Below, one piece after another: positions 23,975 through 24,028 of a stretch of DNA of 24,028 nucleotides (position 1 is its first letter; each line of letters begins with the position of its first letter). The DNA comes from Ascoidea tarda (nom. inval.) (taxonomy: Eukaryota; Ascomycota; Saccharomycetes; Ascoideales; Ascoideaceae), in assembly GCA_030560485.1 (NCBI GenBank), contig JAKTTS010000222.1, positions 1 to 24,028 on the forward strand. Direction: 5' to 3'. A model generated the notes under the pieces. That model saw only the letters and a program-made list of their open reading frames with translations. It did no database searches and was not told the DNA's origin. Position numbers and translations under genes: made by a program.

Positions 23975-24028
<54 letters not shown>
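22159..24028 (-). CDS. Asn/Ser-rich protein with LRR-like segments, possibly Gip3/Her1-like (5' end outside window)
   Basis: The frame runs from the TAG at 22159-22161 to the window edge, at least 622 residues. The first ATG inside is at 23929-23931, but upstream codons are all open (poly-Asn, then GKVQ), so the true start probably lies outside. An early ordered segment (IPVGFIIHLLRICERIEVFNM) and a C-terminal one (LKYLRKVSLGSLNWLNADVVKRFL, LREIDFRNSGMLRNLEWA) look like irregular leucine-rich repeats. The ~380 residues between are disordered, Asn/Ser-rich, with acidic and Lys-rich patches. TRKAVCFDKD (coding about 22610-22640) fits the RVxF motif for protein phosphatase 1 (Glc7). PP1 motif plus LRR-like C-terminus suggests the Gip3/Her1 family, from memory and weakly. 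Confidence 0.65.
23944..24028 (-). repeat. Poly-Asn-coding AAT/AAC triplet run reaching the window edge
   Basis: In frame with the gene at 22159-24028, 28 consecutive complete codons (23944-24027) are AAT or AAC, apart from one AAG Lys. A second, shorter (ATT)n run at about 23187-23220 also encodes Asn in the same protein. Confidence 0.85.

Noticed and set aside
1-24028. Mobile elements, virus-like elements, CRISPR arrays, rRNA, other tRNAs or centromere-type elements.
   Set aside because: I looked for terminal repeats, reverse transcriptase, integrase or transposase motifs, regular repeats with spacers, and further B boxes, and found none that held up.

Overview
This window looks like a chromosomal segment of an AT-rich ascomycete budding yeast (Saccharomycotina). 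The evidence is short genes that mostly lack introns, homologues of S. cerevisiae SNU13, DPH4/JJJ3, BUR1, MGR3, YMR114C (SRAP/HMCES), CAJ1 and GPC1, a Ccw12/Pga59-type cell-wall protein, and a yeast-type intron (GTATGT, TATTAAT, TAG) in the SRAP gene. Codon CTG is almost absent from Leu positions. I counted none in GPC1, DPH4 and SNU13, and one each in the MFS, CAJ1 and MGR3 genes. Freely used CTC/TTG and GTG suggest this is not base composition alone. The few CTGs lie in disordered or polar positions, which points to a lineage that has reassigned CUG (probably to Ser). An Ascoidea/Saccharomycopsis-like or other CUG-Ser yeast is my guess, not a demonstration. Protein descriptions below read CTG as Leu by default.

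Layout. 1-1392: the 3' end of an unidentified Asn/Gln/Glu-rich protein converges on SNU13; a tRNA-Gln(CUG) gene with an odd anticodon stem follows. 1393-6361: a putative mitochondrial protein and DPH4 lie in close tandem on the minus strand, divergent from the CDK gene BUR1. 6362-9183: a long 3' region, then a minus-strand MFS transporter. 9184-14060: a short, strongly codon-biased GPI cell-wall protein gene sits alone between intergenic regions of 2.1 and 2.4 kb that hold several perfect or near-perfect hairpins. 14061-18264: a GT8 glycosyltransferase converges on MGR3, which is divergent from the intron-containing SRAP gene; the MGR3/SRAP divergent pair matches S. cerevisiae YMR115W/YMR114C. 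18265-24028: CAJ1, GPC1 and a large Asn-rich, possibly Gip3/Her1-like protein run in tandem on the minus strand, and the last gene runs off the right edge inside a poly-Asn tract.

The genes are mostly independent housekeeping functions: snRNP/snoRNP core, diphthamide synthesis, transcription-elongation kinase, mitochondrial protease adaptor, abasic-site repair, Hsp40 chaperone and phospholipid remodelling. They do not form one pathway. The plainest corrections to naive gene calls are a 9-codon first exon carrying the catalytic Cys of the SRAP protein, and the coding nature of the poly-Asn repeat at the right edge. I saw no transposon, virus-like element, CRISPR array or rRNA. I did not find a convincing new multi-gene system. 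The most notable signals are the CUG avoidance, the aberrant tRNA-Gln and the intergenic hairpins around the cell-wall gene.
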